Below are positions 32,929-42,179 of a stretch of 64,000 nt of DNA, in pieces. Source of the stretch: Chloroflexota bacterium (GTDB lineage: Bacteria > Chloroflexota > Anaerolineae > UBA1429). Below the pieces are notes generated by a model. That model worked only from the letters and a program-made list of their open reading frames with translations, made no database searches and was not told the origin of the DNA. The position numbers and the translations under genes were made by a program. Every line of letters begins with the position of its first letter. Position 1 is the first letter of the stretch. The stretch covers positions 62,001-126,000 of the forward strand of contig JAAYAW010000077.1 in the NCBI GenBank assembly GCA_012719135.1, read 5' to 3'.

Positions 32929-35315
32929 GCAACCTCGGCCGCCGCCAGACACTTCTGCTGATCGCGATCCTTGTGCTCGCTGCAGGCCTGCGGTTGTACA
33001 AGGTCGACAGCCAGAGCCTTTGGAACGATGAAGGCACGAGCATCGCCCTGGCTCAACGTGACATCCCGACAATCCTGAGAAACGCCTCAGATGATATTCA
33101 CCCTCCTCTGTATTACCTCTTGCTGGGCGCCTGGGTGAGGCTATCAGGCACCAGTGAGTTTGCCGCCCGAAGCCTGTCCGTTGTCATAGGCGTACTGTGC
33201 GTCGCGGGCACCTTCTTCCTCGCAGATCAGCTCGTATCATCGAGATGTTCTCTCCTGTCGGCCTTGTTTGCTGCTGTGAGCCCGTTTCAGGTGTACTACT
33301 CGCAGGAAGCTCGCATGTACATCCTGGGGGTTCTGGCCGCTCTTGCTCTGGTGGGCTCCACCCGCGCTCTCCTGACCGCCTGGGACAGGCAGCCTCGGCT
33401 GCTCAGCATACGTGCAGGCGCTCTGGTTCTGGCTGCCCTGTTCGTGCTCTACACACACTACTACGGGGCCACAGTACTGGTGGCAGCGAACATAGCCTTT
33501 CTGATCTGGTGGGTAGGGCTTTGGCGTGCTCGTGGCGAGGTTCCCTGGCCCGCCTTTTGGTGGTGGGCTCTGCTCATGGTCGTTGTGCTCGCGGGGTTCG
33601 CCCCATGGCTCTCCGCGGCATGGTCTGCTCTCATCCACTGGCCTGCGGTCAGCAGCCCTATGTCACTGGCTGAACTCGCACGGAGCCTCATGACCGTGTT
33701 GCCACTCGGGATCACGGCTCCTCCGGGAATGCTGGCCGCCGTCGTGCCCATCACCGCCGCGCTCTTGAGCGTCTGCGGGTTTGCCGCGCTGTTTCGGCAG
33801 ACGCACACGGGACGCTCCCAGCGCTGGCTCTTGTGGCTGATGACCGCGTATCTCGCGATGCCCTTGCTCATCATGTACCTCGGTTCCCTGAGCCGACCGA
33901 TGTACAACCCCAAGTTCATCCTGCTCGTAACGCCGGCGCTCCATCTGTTCATGGCGGCTGGCGTAGACAGCATCTTTCGCCACCGGACGCCGGTGTTCTC
34001 GCCCAGAGCCCGTGTACTCTCCCATGGCGTTGCGCTGACTGCCACGGGGATCATCCTTGCGGGATCATTCTGGTCCCTGGACCATCTCTATAACGACCCG
34101 GCGTATGCTCGTGACGATTACCGGGGCATAGTGGCCTATGTCCATGCCACCGCCGATGACGATGCTGCCATACTGATCAATGCCCCCTCCCAAATCGAGA
34201 CGGTCGACTACTATCACGACGAGCCCCCGCCCATGTACCCTCTGGCCCGGGAGCGCCCCATGAACGCCTCGCAGACCATTTCAGAACTAGAGTCCATCTC
34301 CAAACAGCACAGTCAGCTCTACGGAATCTTTTGGGCAACTGCAGACAGCGATCCCGACGGCCTGATCGAGGACTGGCTCGCCGAGCATACCTTCAAGACC
34401 ATGGATCGCTGGTACGGGAACATTCGCCTGGCCGTTTACTCGACTGCGGCAGGGCTCGAGCAGATCGAGTACACGCCAATCGAAGCTCGCTTTGGTGAGG
34501 ACATCTGGCTCCGCGGATACCGGCTATGGCCATCAAATCCACGCAGCGGGGAGATCCTCCAGCTCTCGCTCGAGTGGGATGGTTCTGCCCAGATCGAACG
34601 GCGCTACACGGTTTTTGCGCAAGTCCTCGATTCGCGCCAGCACATAGTTGGCCAGCACGACTCGGAGCCGGCGGGAGGAAGGCTGCCTACCGATCTGTGG
34701 GAGACCGGCCACGCAGTCGTGGATAATCACGGGATACTCGTTCAGCCGGGCACCATTCCTGGCGACCATACGCTCCTGGTGGGGCTCTATGATTCCAACA
34801 CGGGCGAGCGCCTGCCTATCGCCATCCACGGAGAACCCATCGGGGATGCCCTGGCCCTCGCCCAGATGGAGATCGCCGGGGCGGTCCGTCTCCCAACGGA
34901 ACAAGAGTTGAGCATGGAACAGCAGCACCAGGGCGACTGGGAAGGGCTACAACTTGCCGGACACAGCCTGTACCCCGTAGGAGGCGCGCACCTGGACGAT
35001 CCCTCGATAAACCCCGGCGATGCACTGGAGCTGGTCCTCTACTGGCGTAAGGATGAACCGGCGGAGCCCCCCGAGTCTCTCCAGTTGTCGCTTTGCGACC
35101 TCGTGGGTCGATGCGTCTGGAGCGAGAGCATCACGCCGTGCTACGGCCAGTATCCCTGGGACGCCTGGCGCCAGGGAGAGATCGTCCGTGACATACGCCA
35201 TATCCGCCTCCCCTCCGAGCTGGGCCGGGGAACGCTCAAGCTCGTTGTTGGCCCCGAGCCACCTGAGACAGGCGATCGCGTGACGCTGGAGAAGCTTCGC
35301 ATCGGTCCTCGATAG
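32925..35315 (+). CDS. GT39/ArnT-like membrane glycosyltransferase with C-terminal soluble domains
   Basis: A 796-residue protein. Residues 1-410 have about 11 helices and the first extracytoplasmic loop of lipid-linked sugar transferases (SLWNDEGTSIALAQRD and DDIHPPLYYLLLGAW, with the catalytic-type acidic residue and the HPPL motif). Residues about 410-796 are soluble, with two repeats of a beta-sandwich (FGEDIWLRGYRLWPSNPRSG and WEGLQLAGHSLYPVGG). It probably transfers a sugar from polyprenyl phosphate to a surface acceptor. GTG start overlaps the upstream gene by 4 bases. A terminator follows. Confidence 0.8.
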   Translation: MSNLGRRQTLLLIAILVLAAGLRLYKVDSQSLWNDEGTSIALAQRDIPTILRNASDDIHPPLYYLLLGAWVRLSGTSEFAARSLSVVIGVLCVAGTFFLADQLVSSRCSLLSALFAAVSPFQVYYSQEARMYILGVLAALALVGSTRALLTAWDRQPRLLSIRAGALVLAALFVLYTHYYGATVLVAANIAFLIWWVGLWRARGEVPWPAFWWWALLMVVVLAGFAPWLSAAWSALIHWPAVSSPMSLAELARSLMTVLPLGITAPPGMLAAVVPITAALLSVCGFAALFRQTHTGRSQRWLLWLMTAYLAMPLLIMYLGSLSRPMYNPKFILLVTPALHLFMAAGVDSIFRHRTPVFSPRARVLSHGVALTATGIILAGSFWSLDHLYNDPAYARDDYRGIVAYVHATADDDAAILINAPSQIETVDYYHDEPPPMYPLARERPMNASQTISELESISKQHSQLYGIFWATADSDPDGLIEDWLAEHTFKTMDRWYGNIRLAVYSTAAGLEQIEYTPIEARFGEDIWLRGYRLWPSNPRSGEILQLSLEWDGSAQIERRYTVFAQVLDSRQHIVGQHDSEPAGGRLPTDLWETGHAVVDNHGILVQPGTIPGDHTLLVGLYDSNTGERLPIAIHGEPIGDALALAQMEIAGAVRLPTEQELSMEQQHQGDWEGLQLAGHSLYPVGGAHLDDPSINPGDALELVLYWRKDEPAEPPESLQLSLCDLVGRCVWSESITPCYGQYPWDAWRQGEIVRDIRHIRLPSELGRGTLKLVVGPEPPETGDRVTLEKLRIGPR

Positions 35316-35330
35316 GGGGCAGCCTACTAT

Positions 35331-35351
35331 CTGCGCCGGTGACCGGCGCAG
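35331..35351. repeat. Inverted repeat upstream of the main terminator
   Basis: CTGCGCCGGT (35331-35340) and ACCGGCGCAG (35342-35351) form a near-perfect palindrome with a 1-base centre, 15 bases after the glycosyltransferase stop and just before the larger terminator hairpin. It may add to termination or be a protein-binding palindrome. Confidence 0.45.
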
Positions 35352-35353
35352 AG

Positions 35354-35400
35354 CAAAAAAGAGAGGGCGCAGGATCATCAGATCCTGCGCCCTCTTTGTC
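35354..35400. terminator. Strong bidirectional Rho-independent terminator
   Basis: A perfect 15-bp stem (35362-35376 with 35381-35395) with an ATCA loop. The plus strand ends in TTTGT and the other side carries AAAAAA at 35355-35360, which is a T-run on the minus strand. It sits between the convergent glycosyltransferase and hydrogenase large-subunit genes. Confidence 0.85.
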
Positions 35401-35412
35401 GGGTGCGAGTGT

Positions 35413-36831
35413 CTAGTTGCGCACAAAGCGCTCCAGGCGCTCTCCGTTCGCATCCGTGACCTCGACGATCAGCGGCATCTGCCCCACCGCGTGCGTGGAA
35501 CAGGAGAGGCACGGGTCATAGGCTCGAATCGCGGCCTCTACGCGGTTCAGCATCCCCTCTGTAACGTCGCTGCCCTTCACAAACTCCTTGGCCACCATGT
35601 CCACGGCGTTGCTCATGGCCCAGTTGTTGTTTCCGGTCGCCACGATCAGGTTGACCCGCGTGATGACACCGTTCTCATCAGTGTGGTAGTCATGCCAGAG
35701 AGTGCCGCGCGGCGCTTCGATGACGCCCACGCCGTGTCCGGTGATGTGCGTGCGCGTGTTTCGGATATCCTCTGAGAGGATGTCCTCGTCATGGCACAGG
35801 ACCTGGATCTGCTCCAAGCCGTACAAGGCCTCGATCAGTCGTGCGTAGTGATAGTACAGCGTAGCCTGAACCGGTCCCTCCGCCAGCGCCTTGAAGGACT
35901 TGAGTTCCTCGTTCGCGAGCGGTGTTGTGATATGGTCAGCGATGTTCAGGCGTGCGAGAGGCGCAACGCGGTACACGCCCTCAGGCCAGCCCATCGCCTT
36001 GTAGTAGGGGAACTTGAGGTAGGTCCAGTCCTCTGTGCGCTCCTGGACATAGTCCAGATAGTCGGCACCATCGAACTCCACAACCTGGTTGCCCTGTGCA
36101 TCAATCAGGCGCACCGGGCCATCATAGAGCTCGAGCGCTCCCTGGTTCGTCATCCCCATATACATGCTGGGGAAGTTGGCAAACCGCTGGACCACGTCCT
36201 GATTGGCCCCCAGCCATTCCTTCGCTACCGAGATGCCCGCCTGAGCGATCCCGATCATCTCTTCGACGTCGCCGAGGATTGCATCACGCGACGCCTCGGA
36301 CAGCGGCGCGCTGACGCCTCCCGGTACGGCCCAGTTCATGTGGATCTTTCGGCCGGAAAGATGCCGGATGACTTCCTGCCCGTACTTGCGCAGCCGGATC
36401 GCCTTCAGGGCCAGATCCGGGTTGACCTGCACGAGCCCAGCCACGTTTCGGATGGCGGGGTCGGCGTCAAAGCCAAAGAGCAGGTCCGGTGAGGCCAGAT
36501 GGAAAAAGTGCAGCGCATGCGATTGCACGATCTGCCCCATATGCAGCATCTGCCTTAGCAACGTAGCCGGCCGGGGCGGTTCCACACCAGCAACCACATC
36601 GCAGGCCTTGGCCGAGGCCAGATGGTGGCTAACCGGGCAGATGCCACAGATGCGCGGCGTGATAGAGGGCATCTCAAAGAACATGCGCCCTTCAGAGAAC
36701 TTCTCAAAGCCCCGGAACTGGTCGATATGCAGATACGTCTGCGAGACCTGGTTGCTATCGTCTAGCTGAATAGTCACCCGGGCGTGGCCTTCCACGCGGG
36801 TTACGGGATCAATTGTGATCTTTTGCCCCAT
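35413..36831 (-). CDS. hoxH: [NiFe] hydrogenase large subunit (HoxH/HydL-like)
   Basis: A 472-residue catalytic subunit carrying the Ni-Fe site. The N-terminal motif RICGICPVSHH (C62, C65) and the C-terminal DPCLSCSTH (C441, C444) supply the four metal-binding cysteines. The 25 residues after H447 are the tail that a maturation protease removes, and such a protease is encoded in the same operon. SCSTHAVGQMPL is typical of group 3 soluble, cofactor-coupled hydrogenases. It is the last gene of the cluster, with AGGAG nine bases before ATG and a strong terminator after the stop. Confidence 0.93.
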   Translation of the reverse strand: MGQKITIDPVTRVEGHARVTIQLDDSNQVSQTYLHIDQFRGFEKFSEGRMFFEMPSITPRICGICPVSHHLASAKACDVVAGVEPPRPATLLRQMLHMGQIVQSHALHFFHLASPDLLFGFDADPAIRNVAGLVQVNPDLALKAIRLRKYGQEVIRHLSGRKIHMNWAVPGGVSAPLSEASRDAILGDVEEMIGIAQAGISVAKEWLGANQDVVQRFANFPSMYMGMTNQGALELYDGPVRLIDAQGNQVVEFDGADYLDYVQERTEDWTYLKFPYYKAMGWPEGVYRVAPLARLNIADHITTPLANEELKSFKALAEGPVQATLYYHYARLIEALYGLEQIQVLCHDEDILSEDIRNTRTHITGHGVGVIEAPRGTLWHDYHTDENGVITRVNLIVATGNNNWAMSNAVDMVAKEFVKGSDVTEGMLNRVEAAIRAYDPCLSCSTHAVGQMPLIVEVTDANGERLERFVRN

Positions 36832-36875
36832 GTTGCTTGTCTCCTGTCACCTTTTGCCGTTGCTATGCTCCGAGC

Positions 36876-37421
36876 TCACCCGTATCGAAGCAGTTCGTCT
36901 GTCCACTTGGGTTCGCGCCCGGCGACCAGTTCGGTGAGAACATACGCGATCGTGTTCGCCGAAGGAGGACAGCCCGGAATGTAATAGTCCACCTTTACCA
37001 CATCCCGGAGAGGTCTGACCTTCGGATAGAGCTTGGCGATCTCAGGCGACCGAGGGACCTGCTGGCCGGGAGCGGTGCTGTCGGTCTCGGTGTATGCGTA
37101 CTGGAGCACCTGCTCAGCGTCAAAAAAGTTCCTCATGGCGCAGATTCCGCCAAACACGGAGCAGTCGCCCATCGAGATGAGGATCTTGACCCTCTCCCGC
37201 ATGCGCTTCGCCACGGCCTCTTGATGATCGTTGGACACAGCCCCGGTGAGGATGCCGATATCGGCACCCTCCTCAGGCGGGTGCTTGAGATCGGTTATCG
37301 GCGTCGAAAGAAGCTGAACGCTGTCCAGCAGGGCTACCAGCACCTCATCGATATCCAGGAGAGACATGTGGCAGCCAGAACAGACATCCAACCAGTCCGA
37401 ACACAGTGTGAGCTTGGCCAT
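36876..37421 (-). CDS. hoxY: [NiFe] hydrogenase small subunit (HoxY/HydS-like)
   Basis: A 181-residue small subunit with one proximal [4Fe-4S] cluster. WLDVCSGCHMS (C14, C17), MGDCSVFGGIC and IPGCPP carry the cluster cysteines. It is short and lacks the twin-arginine signal and the extra clusters of membrane enzymes, so the hydrogenase is soluble and cytoplasmic. ATG 37421 follows GGAGGTATAC and is preferred; an in-frame GTG four codons upstream overlaps that ribosome site. It lies 45 bases before hoxH. Confidence 0.92.
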   Translation of the reverse strand: MAKLTLCSDWLDVCSGCHMSLLDIDEVLVALLDSVQLLSTPITDLKHPPEEGADIGILTGAVSNDHQEAVAKRMRERVKILISMGDCSVFGGICAMRNFFDAEQVLQYAYTETDSTAPGQQVPRSPEIAKLYPKVRPLRDVVKVDYYIPGCPPSANTIAYVLTELVAGREPKWTDELLRYG

Positions 37422-37496
37422 GTATACCTCCACGTTGATCGCCTGAGCCGGGCTGATGATTGCGACATCGCCTCGGCCGCGGCGCGATGGTCGAAT

Positions 37497-39191
37497 CTAC
37501 CGGATCGCTTCCGCGACCATACCGATGGTCGCTTCCAGAGTCGGTACGCGCGTGCTCATAGCTGCCACGACCTGGCCCGCCTGTCCATCGGCACACACGG
37601 TTGTTCCACTCTTCTCGAACGCCGTCGGCATGGGCAGGATCACATCAGCAACCTGATCCCACGGCTCGCGGTAGCTAGCGACAACCACCACGAACTCTTG
37701 TTTCTTCAGCGCATCCAGCAACCCGGGCTCCACCTGCGAGGTCTCGCCAGCCACGACCACAGTGACCTTGGCCGCGTCCCCCGCATACGTCTGCCCGAAT
37801 CCCGCATCGCAAAGCCCTCGCCCGTTTCCGCCAGGCGCGAACGAGGCGAGGCTGGCAGCCGGCACCGCCGATACGATCTCTCGCGCTGCCGCAAGACCCG
37901 CTGGCCCACTCACGACGACCGGTCGCTCGGCGCTCTTGGCCATCGCGATCACCTTTGCCAGATCGGCCCTTCCAACCCTCATCGAAGCCCAGTCAGCCAG
38001 GCCATTCTCACCTTCACCCACCAGAATGAGCCGCGCTCCGCGCTTCCGAACCCCGCGCTTGACGGCCATCCCGGCTACCTGGAAATCGAGCGAGAGATCC
38101 ATCTCTGTGACGATAAAGAGATCGGCCTCGTCGAGGTCAGCCATAGTTGCCGTGCGATCCGTCTGCGGCAGGTCATACATGTAGAACTTTCGGCCACGAA
38201 CAGCGCTGCCCAGCGCCTGAGCCTCCTCCAGGGTCACAAAGCCCGACGCAACTGTGGCAACACTATCGCCAGCAGCAGCGACCTTCTCGGCGACCAGGCC
38301 ATAAGCAGCCTCTCCGTCAGCGATCGACCAGGCATCACCCTGACGTACGAGCGGCTTGCGTACGCGCTCACGCACCTCATGCTGCGGATCAAACCGGCCC
38401 ACCACGCACAAAAGCCCCTTGTTGGGCTCGGCGTCCCAATCTCCTTCGACGCGGATGACCTGACCGTCGCGCACCACCAACTCGGTGCCGCACCCAACCG
38501 GGCAACCCATGCAGCGGCTCTTGACGCGTTCTACCTGGTCCGAAGCGCCCATGTAGGCAGACGCACGGTCCATCAGTGCCCCCGTCGGGCAGACCTGGAG
38601 GCAGGTGCCACAGGAGATACAGCTCGATTCGCCAAACGGGACATCCAGGTCCGCGATAATCACGGCATCTGCCCCGCGGTTCTTCAGGCCAAGGGTGCCG
38701 TTACCGACCAGCTCATCACAGACACGGATGCAGCGCCGGCAGAGGATGCACCGGTTGTGATCCATCACAAAGTACTCGCGCGACGCGTCCACGGCGTACG
38801 TGGGCATCGGCCGGTTGAACTGCCAGTGATCCAGTTCGTACTTGTAGGCCAGATTCTGCAGTTCGCAGCTTCCGCTCATCTGGCAGAACATGCAGAAATG
38901 GTTCCGCTCGGAGAAGAGCAGCTGAAGCACGAACTTGCGGGCGCCCACCACCTTCTCGGAGCGGGTGTGCACCACCATTCCATCGGATACTGGAAAGGTA
39001 CAGGCCGGCTGCAAAGCGCGCTGCTTCTCGACCTCTACCAGACATATGCGGCAGGCGCCGATCGGCTCTATCGCGGGATGATCACACAACGTGTCGACCT
39101 CGATCCCCGCAATCCTGGCCGCCTCGAGCACCGTACTGCCTGAAGGCACCGCGATCTCGGTACCATCAATGGTAACGTGTACATCGGGCAT
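37497..39191 (-). CDS. NuoG/HoxU-like iron-sulfur subunit of the hydrogenase (HydA-like, no H-cluster)
   Basis: A 564-residue electron-transfer subunit. In order: a [2Fe-2S] ferredoxin domain (GACRICLVEVE), the His-ligated NuoG cluster (HFCMFCQMSGSC), two ferredoxin [4Fe-4S] sites (CILCRRCIRVC and CISCGTCLQVCPTG), and a CMGCPVGC-(n)-GLLC cluster that opens a truncated molybdopterin-oxidoreductase-like domain reaching about residue 560. It is longer than HoxU (about 240) and shorter than NuoG, and no [FeFe] H-cluster motif is present. It should link the flavin subunit to the [NiFe] pair. GGAGG nine bases before ATG supports the start. Confidence 0.88.
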   Translation of the reverse strand: MPDVHVTIDGTEIAVPSGSTVLEAARIAGIEVDTLCDHPAIEPIGACRICLVEVEKQRALQPACTFPVSDGMVVHTRSEKVVGARKFVLQLLFSERNHFCMFCQMSGSCELQNLAYKYELDHWQFNRPMPTYAVDASREYFVMDHNRCILCRRCIRVCDELVGNGTLGLKNRGADAVIIADLDVPFGESSCISCGTCLQVCPTGALMDRASAYMGASDQVERVKSRCMGCPVGCGTELVVRDGQVIRVEGDWDAEPNKGLLCVVGRFDPQHEVRERVRKPLVRQGDAWSIADGEAAYGLVAEKVAAAGDSVATVASGFVTLEEAQALGSAVRGRKFYMYDLPQTDRTATMADLDEADLFIVTEMDLSLDFQVAGMAVKRGVRKRGARLILVGEGENGLADWASMRVGRADLAKVIAMAKSAERPVVVSGPAGLAAAREIVSAVPAASLASFAPGGNGRGLCDAGFGQTYAGDAAKVTVVVAGETSQVEPGLLDALKKQEFVVVVASYREPWDQVADVILPMPTAFEKSGTTVCADGQAGQVVAAMSTRVPTLEATIGMVAEAIR

Positions 39192-39255
39192 GTTCTCTGT
39201 CCTCCTATGCTGACGTCCCGATCAGTGTTTTCTTGGCAGACGCGCGTCGGCGTGC

Positions 39256-39780
39256 CTATACAGGCCTACGCCCGTGGTCGTGGACCACCTGAACCAGGCG
39301 ATCCACTGCCTCCTGCGCTAACGTCTGCGTCTCCGGCGATAGTTCCTCGCCAAAGTTAAAGTCGTGGCCCAGAACGGACAACATGAACGCGTCCGGCCTG
39401 GCTCCATAAAGGCTCTCGGCCAGAGCGACTACCACACTGGGCTTGAGATGGTGGCCTACCATCCCAGCCTCCACCGCAGCCTCGATTGGCTGCCAGCAGA
39501 GCGGAGCCCATCCCGCTCCGTCGACGTGCGCGTCGATAAAAACAACTGTGTCGTACTGAGCCACGAGCTCGGCCAGTTCCGGAGCCAACTGATGGAGGAA
39601 CAGTACCTTCAGCCCCGGACCCGGTTCGATATCGTCGTCTCCGCCAATCACTTCCGGGCTCATGCCGAGCCTGAGGAGCAGGCTCTCCAGTATGTGTGCC
39701 GCGGCCCCATCATCTCGCCGGCTGGTGTTCCCATACCCCACGAGCAGAAGCGACTTTGCGGCAAGCCCATCGACACTCAC
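39256..39780 (-). CDS. Hydrogenase maturation protease
   Basis: A 174-residue member of the HycI/HoxW/HybD endopeptidase family that trims the C-terminal tail of the [NiFe] large subunit after nickel insertion. LLVGYGNTSRRDDG is the start with the metal-binding aspartate, VVFIDAHVDG the middle aspartate and HHLKPS the histidine motif. It lies between the NuoF-type and NuoG-type genes, so it is probably the specific protease for the large subunit of this cluster. Confidence 0.9.
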   Translation of the reverse strand: MSVDGLAAKSLLLVGYGNTSRRDDGAAAHILESLLLRLGMSPEVIGGDDDIEPGPGLKVLFLHQLAPELAELVAQYDTVVFIDAHVDGAGWAPLCWQPIEAAVEAGMVGHHLKPSVVVALAESLYGARPDAFMLSVLGHDFNFGEELSPETQTLAQEAVDRLVQVVHDHGRRPV

Positions 39781-39849
39781 GTTGGCACTCCCTCATCCGC
39801 TTGCTCGCGCCCCGGCCTTGATCCCGGACGCGAGCAAGCGCCACAATCG

Positions 39850-41706
39850 CTACTTGCCAAACGAGCCCACCGGAATGAGTTCCGTCGGGACCTCGATCGT
39901 CTCTCCAGAAAGCTTGATAACCGAGTCAAACGGGCAGACCTCCTGGCAGGTGCCGCACTTGATGCAGCCATCCTGATTGATGATGTGAATCATCCGGCGA
40001 TCGCCCTCGATAACCTGAACCGGGCACGCCCGCTTGCAGATGCCGCAACCCTTGCAGGCTGCCGGGTCGATGTAGAAGGAGGTGAGCGCGACGCACTGCT
40101 TTGCTGGGCATCGGCCCTCGAGCACGTGCGCCTCGAACTCGTCGCGGAAGTACCTCAGCGCGCTGAGCACCGGGCCTGGCGTCAGTTGGCCAAGCGCGCA
40201 GAGCGAGTCCGAGTCCATGCCGCGAGCGATCTCCTCGATCATCTCGATGTCGGCCATCGTGCCCTGTCCCTCGCTGATTCGAGTGAGCAGCTCCAACATG
40301 CGCCGCCCACCAACACGACAGGGAACGCACTTGCCGCAGGACTCGGCCGTCGCAAAGGTCAGGAAATACTTGCAGAACTCCACCATGCAGGTGTCTTCGT
40401 CCACCACGATCATGCCGCCCGAACCCATCACGGCCCCGGCTGCACGGAGCGAGTCAAAGTCCACCTGAAGGTCCAGCCCTGAAGCCGGCAGACAACCACC
40501 CAACGGCCCGCCAGTCTGAACTGCCTTGAACTGCTTGCCATCGGGCACGCCGCCACCGATGTCGTAGATGATCTCGCGCAGGGTGATTCCCATCGGGACT
40601 TCGATCAGACCGGTGTTCTGGACCTTTCCGGTCAGCGCAAAGATCGCGGTACCGGGGCTCTTGGGCGTACCGATCTTGGAGAACCATTCGGCCCCGTTAC
40701 GGATGATCTGAGCCACGTTAGCATAGCTCTTGACGTTGTTCACATTCGTGGGCCTGTCCCACAGACCCTGGTTTGCGGGGAAAGGAGGCCGAGGCCGCGG
40801 CTCGCCGCGGCGACCTTCGACGGACGCGATCAGTGCGGTCTCTTCGCCACAGACAAATGCGCCGGCACCTTCCTTGACGATGAGCTCAAAGTCAAAGCCA
40901 GAACCGAATATGTCCTTGCCCATCAGGCCATACTCGTGAGCCTTCTCGATGGCCAGGTGTAGCCGCTTGATCGCAAGCGGGTACTCGGCACGGCAGTAGA
41001 TGTACCCCTCGTGCGCTCCGACGGAATAGCCGCAGATCATCATCCCCTCGATGACCGAATGCGGATCACCCTCGAGAATCGAACGATCCATAAACGCACC
41101 GGGGTCGCCCTCGTCTGCATTGCAGACAACATACTTGATGTCGCCCGCCGCTTGGGCGGTGAACTGCCACTTGAGGCCGGTCAGGAAACCCGCACCGCCG
41201 CGGCCGCGCAGGCCGGAGGCCTTTACCTCATCGATCACCTGCGAGGGCGTCATCTCCTGCAGTACCTTGCCCAGCGCCTCATAGCCGCCGCGGGCGATGT
41301 ACTCGTCAATGCTCTCGGGATCGATCACGCCGCAGTTGCGCAGAGTGATGCGCTGCTGCTTGGAATAGAACGGAATCTGCTCATAGAGCGGCACTGCCTG
41401 CTGCGTATCCGGGACTTCATACACCAGCCTGCTGACAACGCGCCCCTTGACCAGCGTCTCCTCCACCAGTTCTTCAACATCCTCGGGCTTGACCTGGCAG
41501 TAAAAGATGCCTTCCGGGTACACGATCACGATTGGGCCCATGGCGCAAAAGCCGCGGCAGCCGGTCTCCACCACGCGCACTTCGTTCTGCAACCCGCGCC
41601 GCTGAACTTCGGCTTCGAGAGCCGCCATCGTCGACCGCGAGCCCGATGAAGCACAACCGGTCCCAGCACATACCAGGACGTTTGCCCGGTATATCGGTTC
41701 CGTCAT
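39850..41706 (-). CDS. nuoF: NuoF-type NAD(P)-binding flavin subunit with extra Fe-S domains (HydB-like)
   Basis: A 618-residue subunit that carries FMN and binds NAD(H). Residues 1-110 are a thioredoxin-like [2Fe-2S] domain (VCAGTGCASSG and ETGCRGFCAMGP). Residues about 140-510 are the NuoF core (GRGGAGFLTGLKW, NADEGDPGAFMD, and the cluster motif ESCGKCVPC). Residues about 560-605 are two [4Fe-4S] sites (CKGCGICKRACP and CIKCGTCQEVCP). This N- and C-extended layout is that of HydB/HndC in bifurcating hydrogenases rather than plain NuoF or HoxF. ATG 41706 has AGGAGG seven bases upstream; an upstream in-frame start at 41790 would add a non-homologous tail. Confidence 0.93.
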   Translation of the reverse strand: MTEPIYRANVLVCAGTGCASSGSRSTMAALEAEVQRRGLQNEVRVVETGCRGFCAMGPIVIVYPEGIFYCQVKPEDVEELVEETLVKGRVVSRLVYEVPDTQQAVPLYEQIPFYSKQQRITLRNCGVIDPESIDEYIARGGYEALGKVLQEMTPSQVIDEVKASGLRGRGGAGFLTGLKWQFTAQAAGDIKYVVCNADEGDPGAFMDRSILEGDPHSVIEGMMICGYSVGAHEGYIYCRAEYPLAIKRLHLAIEKAHEYGLMGKDIFGSGFDFELIVKEGAGAFVCGEETALIASVEGRRGEPRPRPPFPANQGLWDRPTNVNNVKSYANVAQIIRNGAEWFSKIGTPKSPGTAIFALTGKVQNTGLIEVPMGITLREIIYDIGGGVPDGKQFKAVQTGGPLGGCLPASGLDLQVDFDSLRAAGAVMGSGGMIVVDEDTCMVEFCKYFLTFATAESCGKCVPCRVGGRRMLELLTRISEGQGTMADIEMIEEIARGMDSDSLCALGQLTPGPVLSALRYFRDEFEAHVLEGRCPAKQCVALTSFYIDPAACKGCGICKRACPVQVIEGDRRMIHIINQDGCIKCGTCQEVCPFDSVIKLSGETIEVPTELIPVGSFGK

Positions 41707-41764
41707 CTTTTCTCCTCCTGACCTGATTGGGTGATATGCACGACTATTCCACTGCCGGTTCAGC

Positions 41765-42139
41765 TCAGGAGCTCTGCAGCCGGCCGACAACCCACTCCTC
41801 TACTACTTGCCCCTTGACCAGATGCTCCTCGATCATCCTTGGAACCATATCGGGAGTCACATTCCCGTAGGTTACGCGCGGCTGCCCCGCCTGCTCAACG
41901 TCCACCAGCGGCTCCTTGGCGCACATACCGATGCAGCCCACGGTGGTGACGTTGGCGTCGATTTCCCGCTTGCGGAGCTCCTCGAGGATGGCGTGCATGG
42001 TATCCCGCGCGCCCGCCGCGATACCACAGGTACCCATGCCCACGATGATGGTGGTGCCCGTATGCCTGCGGGTGCTGATATCGCGCTCCACTTGTTGCCT
42101 CAGGTTGCGCAGCTCATCCAACGACTTGATCTGTGGCAT
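41765..42139 (-). CDS. Thioredoxin-like [2Fe-2S] ferredoxin protein (HndB-like)
   Basis: A 124-residue protein with the thioredoxin-like [2Fe-2S] fold of HndB/NuoE C-terminal domains. The cysteine set is GMGTCGIAAGA and TTVGCIGMCAKEP; in HndB the first motif has another cysteine, here G or A, so cluster ligation may be unusual. It probably contributes an extra cluster to the hydrogenase's diaphorase part. It sits between the ATPase gene and the NuoF-type gene, and AGGAGAC precedes the ATG. Confidence 0.82.
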   Translation of the reverse strand: MPQIKSLDELRNLRQQVERDISTRRHTGTTIIVGMGTCGIAAGARDTMHAILEELRKREIDANVTTVGCIGMCAKEPLVDVEQAGQPRVTYGNVTPDMVPRMIEEHLVKGQVVEEWVVGRLQSS

Positions 42140-42179
42140 GAATGTCTCCTTTTGTATGCTCTACCGCACGGGTCGAGCG

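Noticed and set aside
36837-39143. A 768-codon open frame on the plus strand across the hydrogenase subunits
   Set aside because: It is antisense to hoxH, hoxY and the NuoG/HoxU-like gene, which have clear motifs and ribosome sites. Its translation is rich in His, Arg and Pro and matches no family; GC-rich third positions keep the antisense frame open.
39364-40482. A 372-codon plus-strand frame
   Set aside because: It is antisense to the maturation protease and the NuoF-type gene; composition and lack of motifs indicate a shadow frame.
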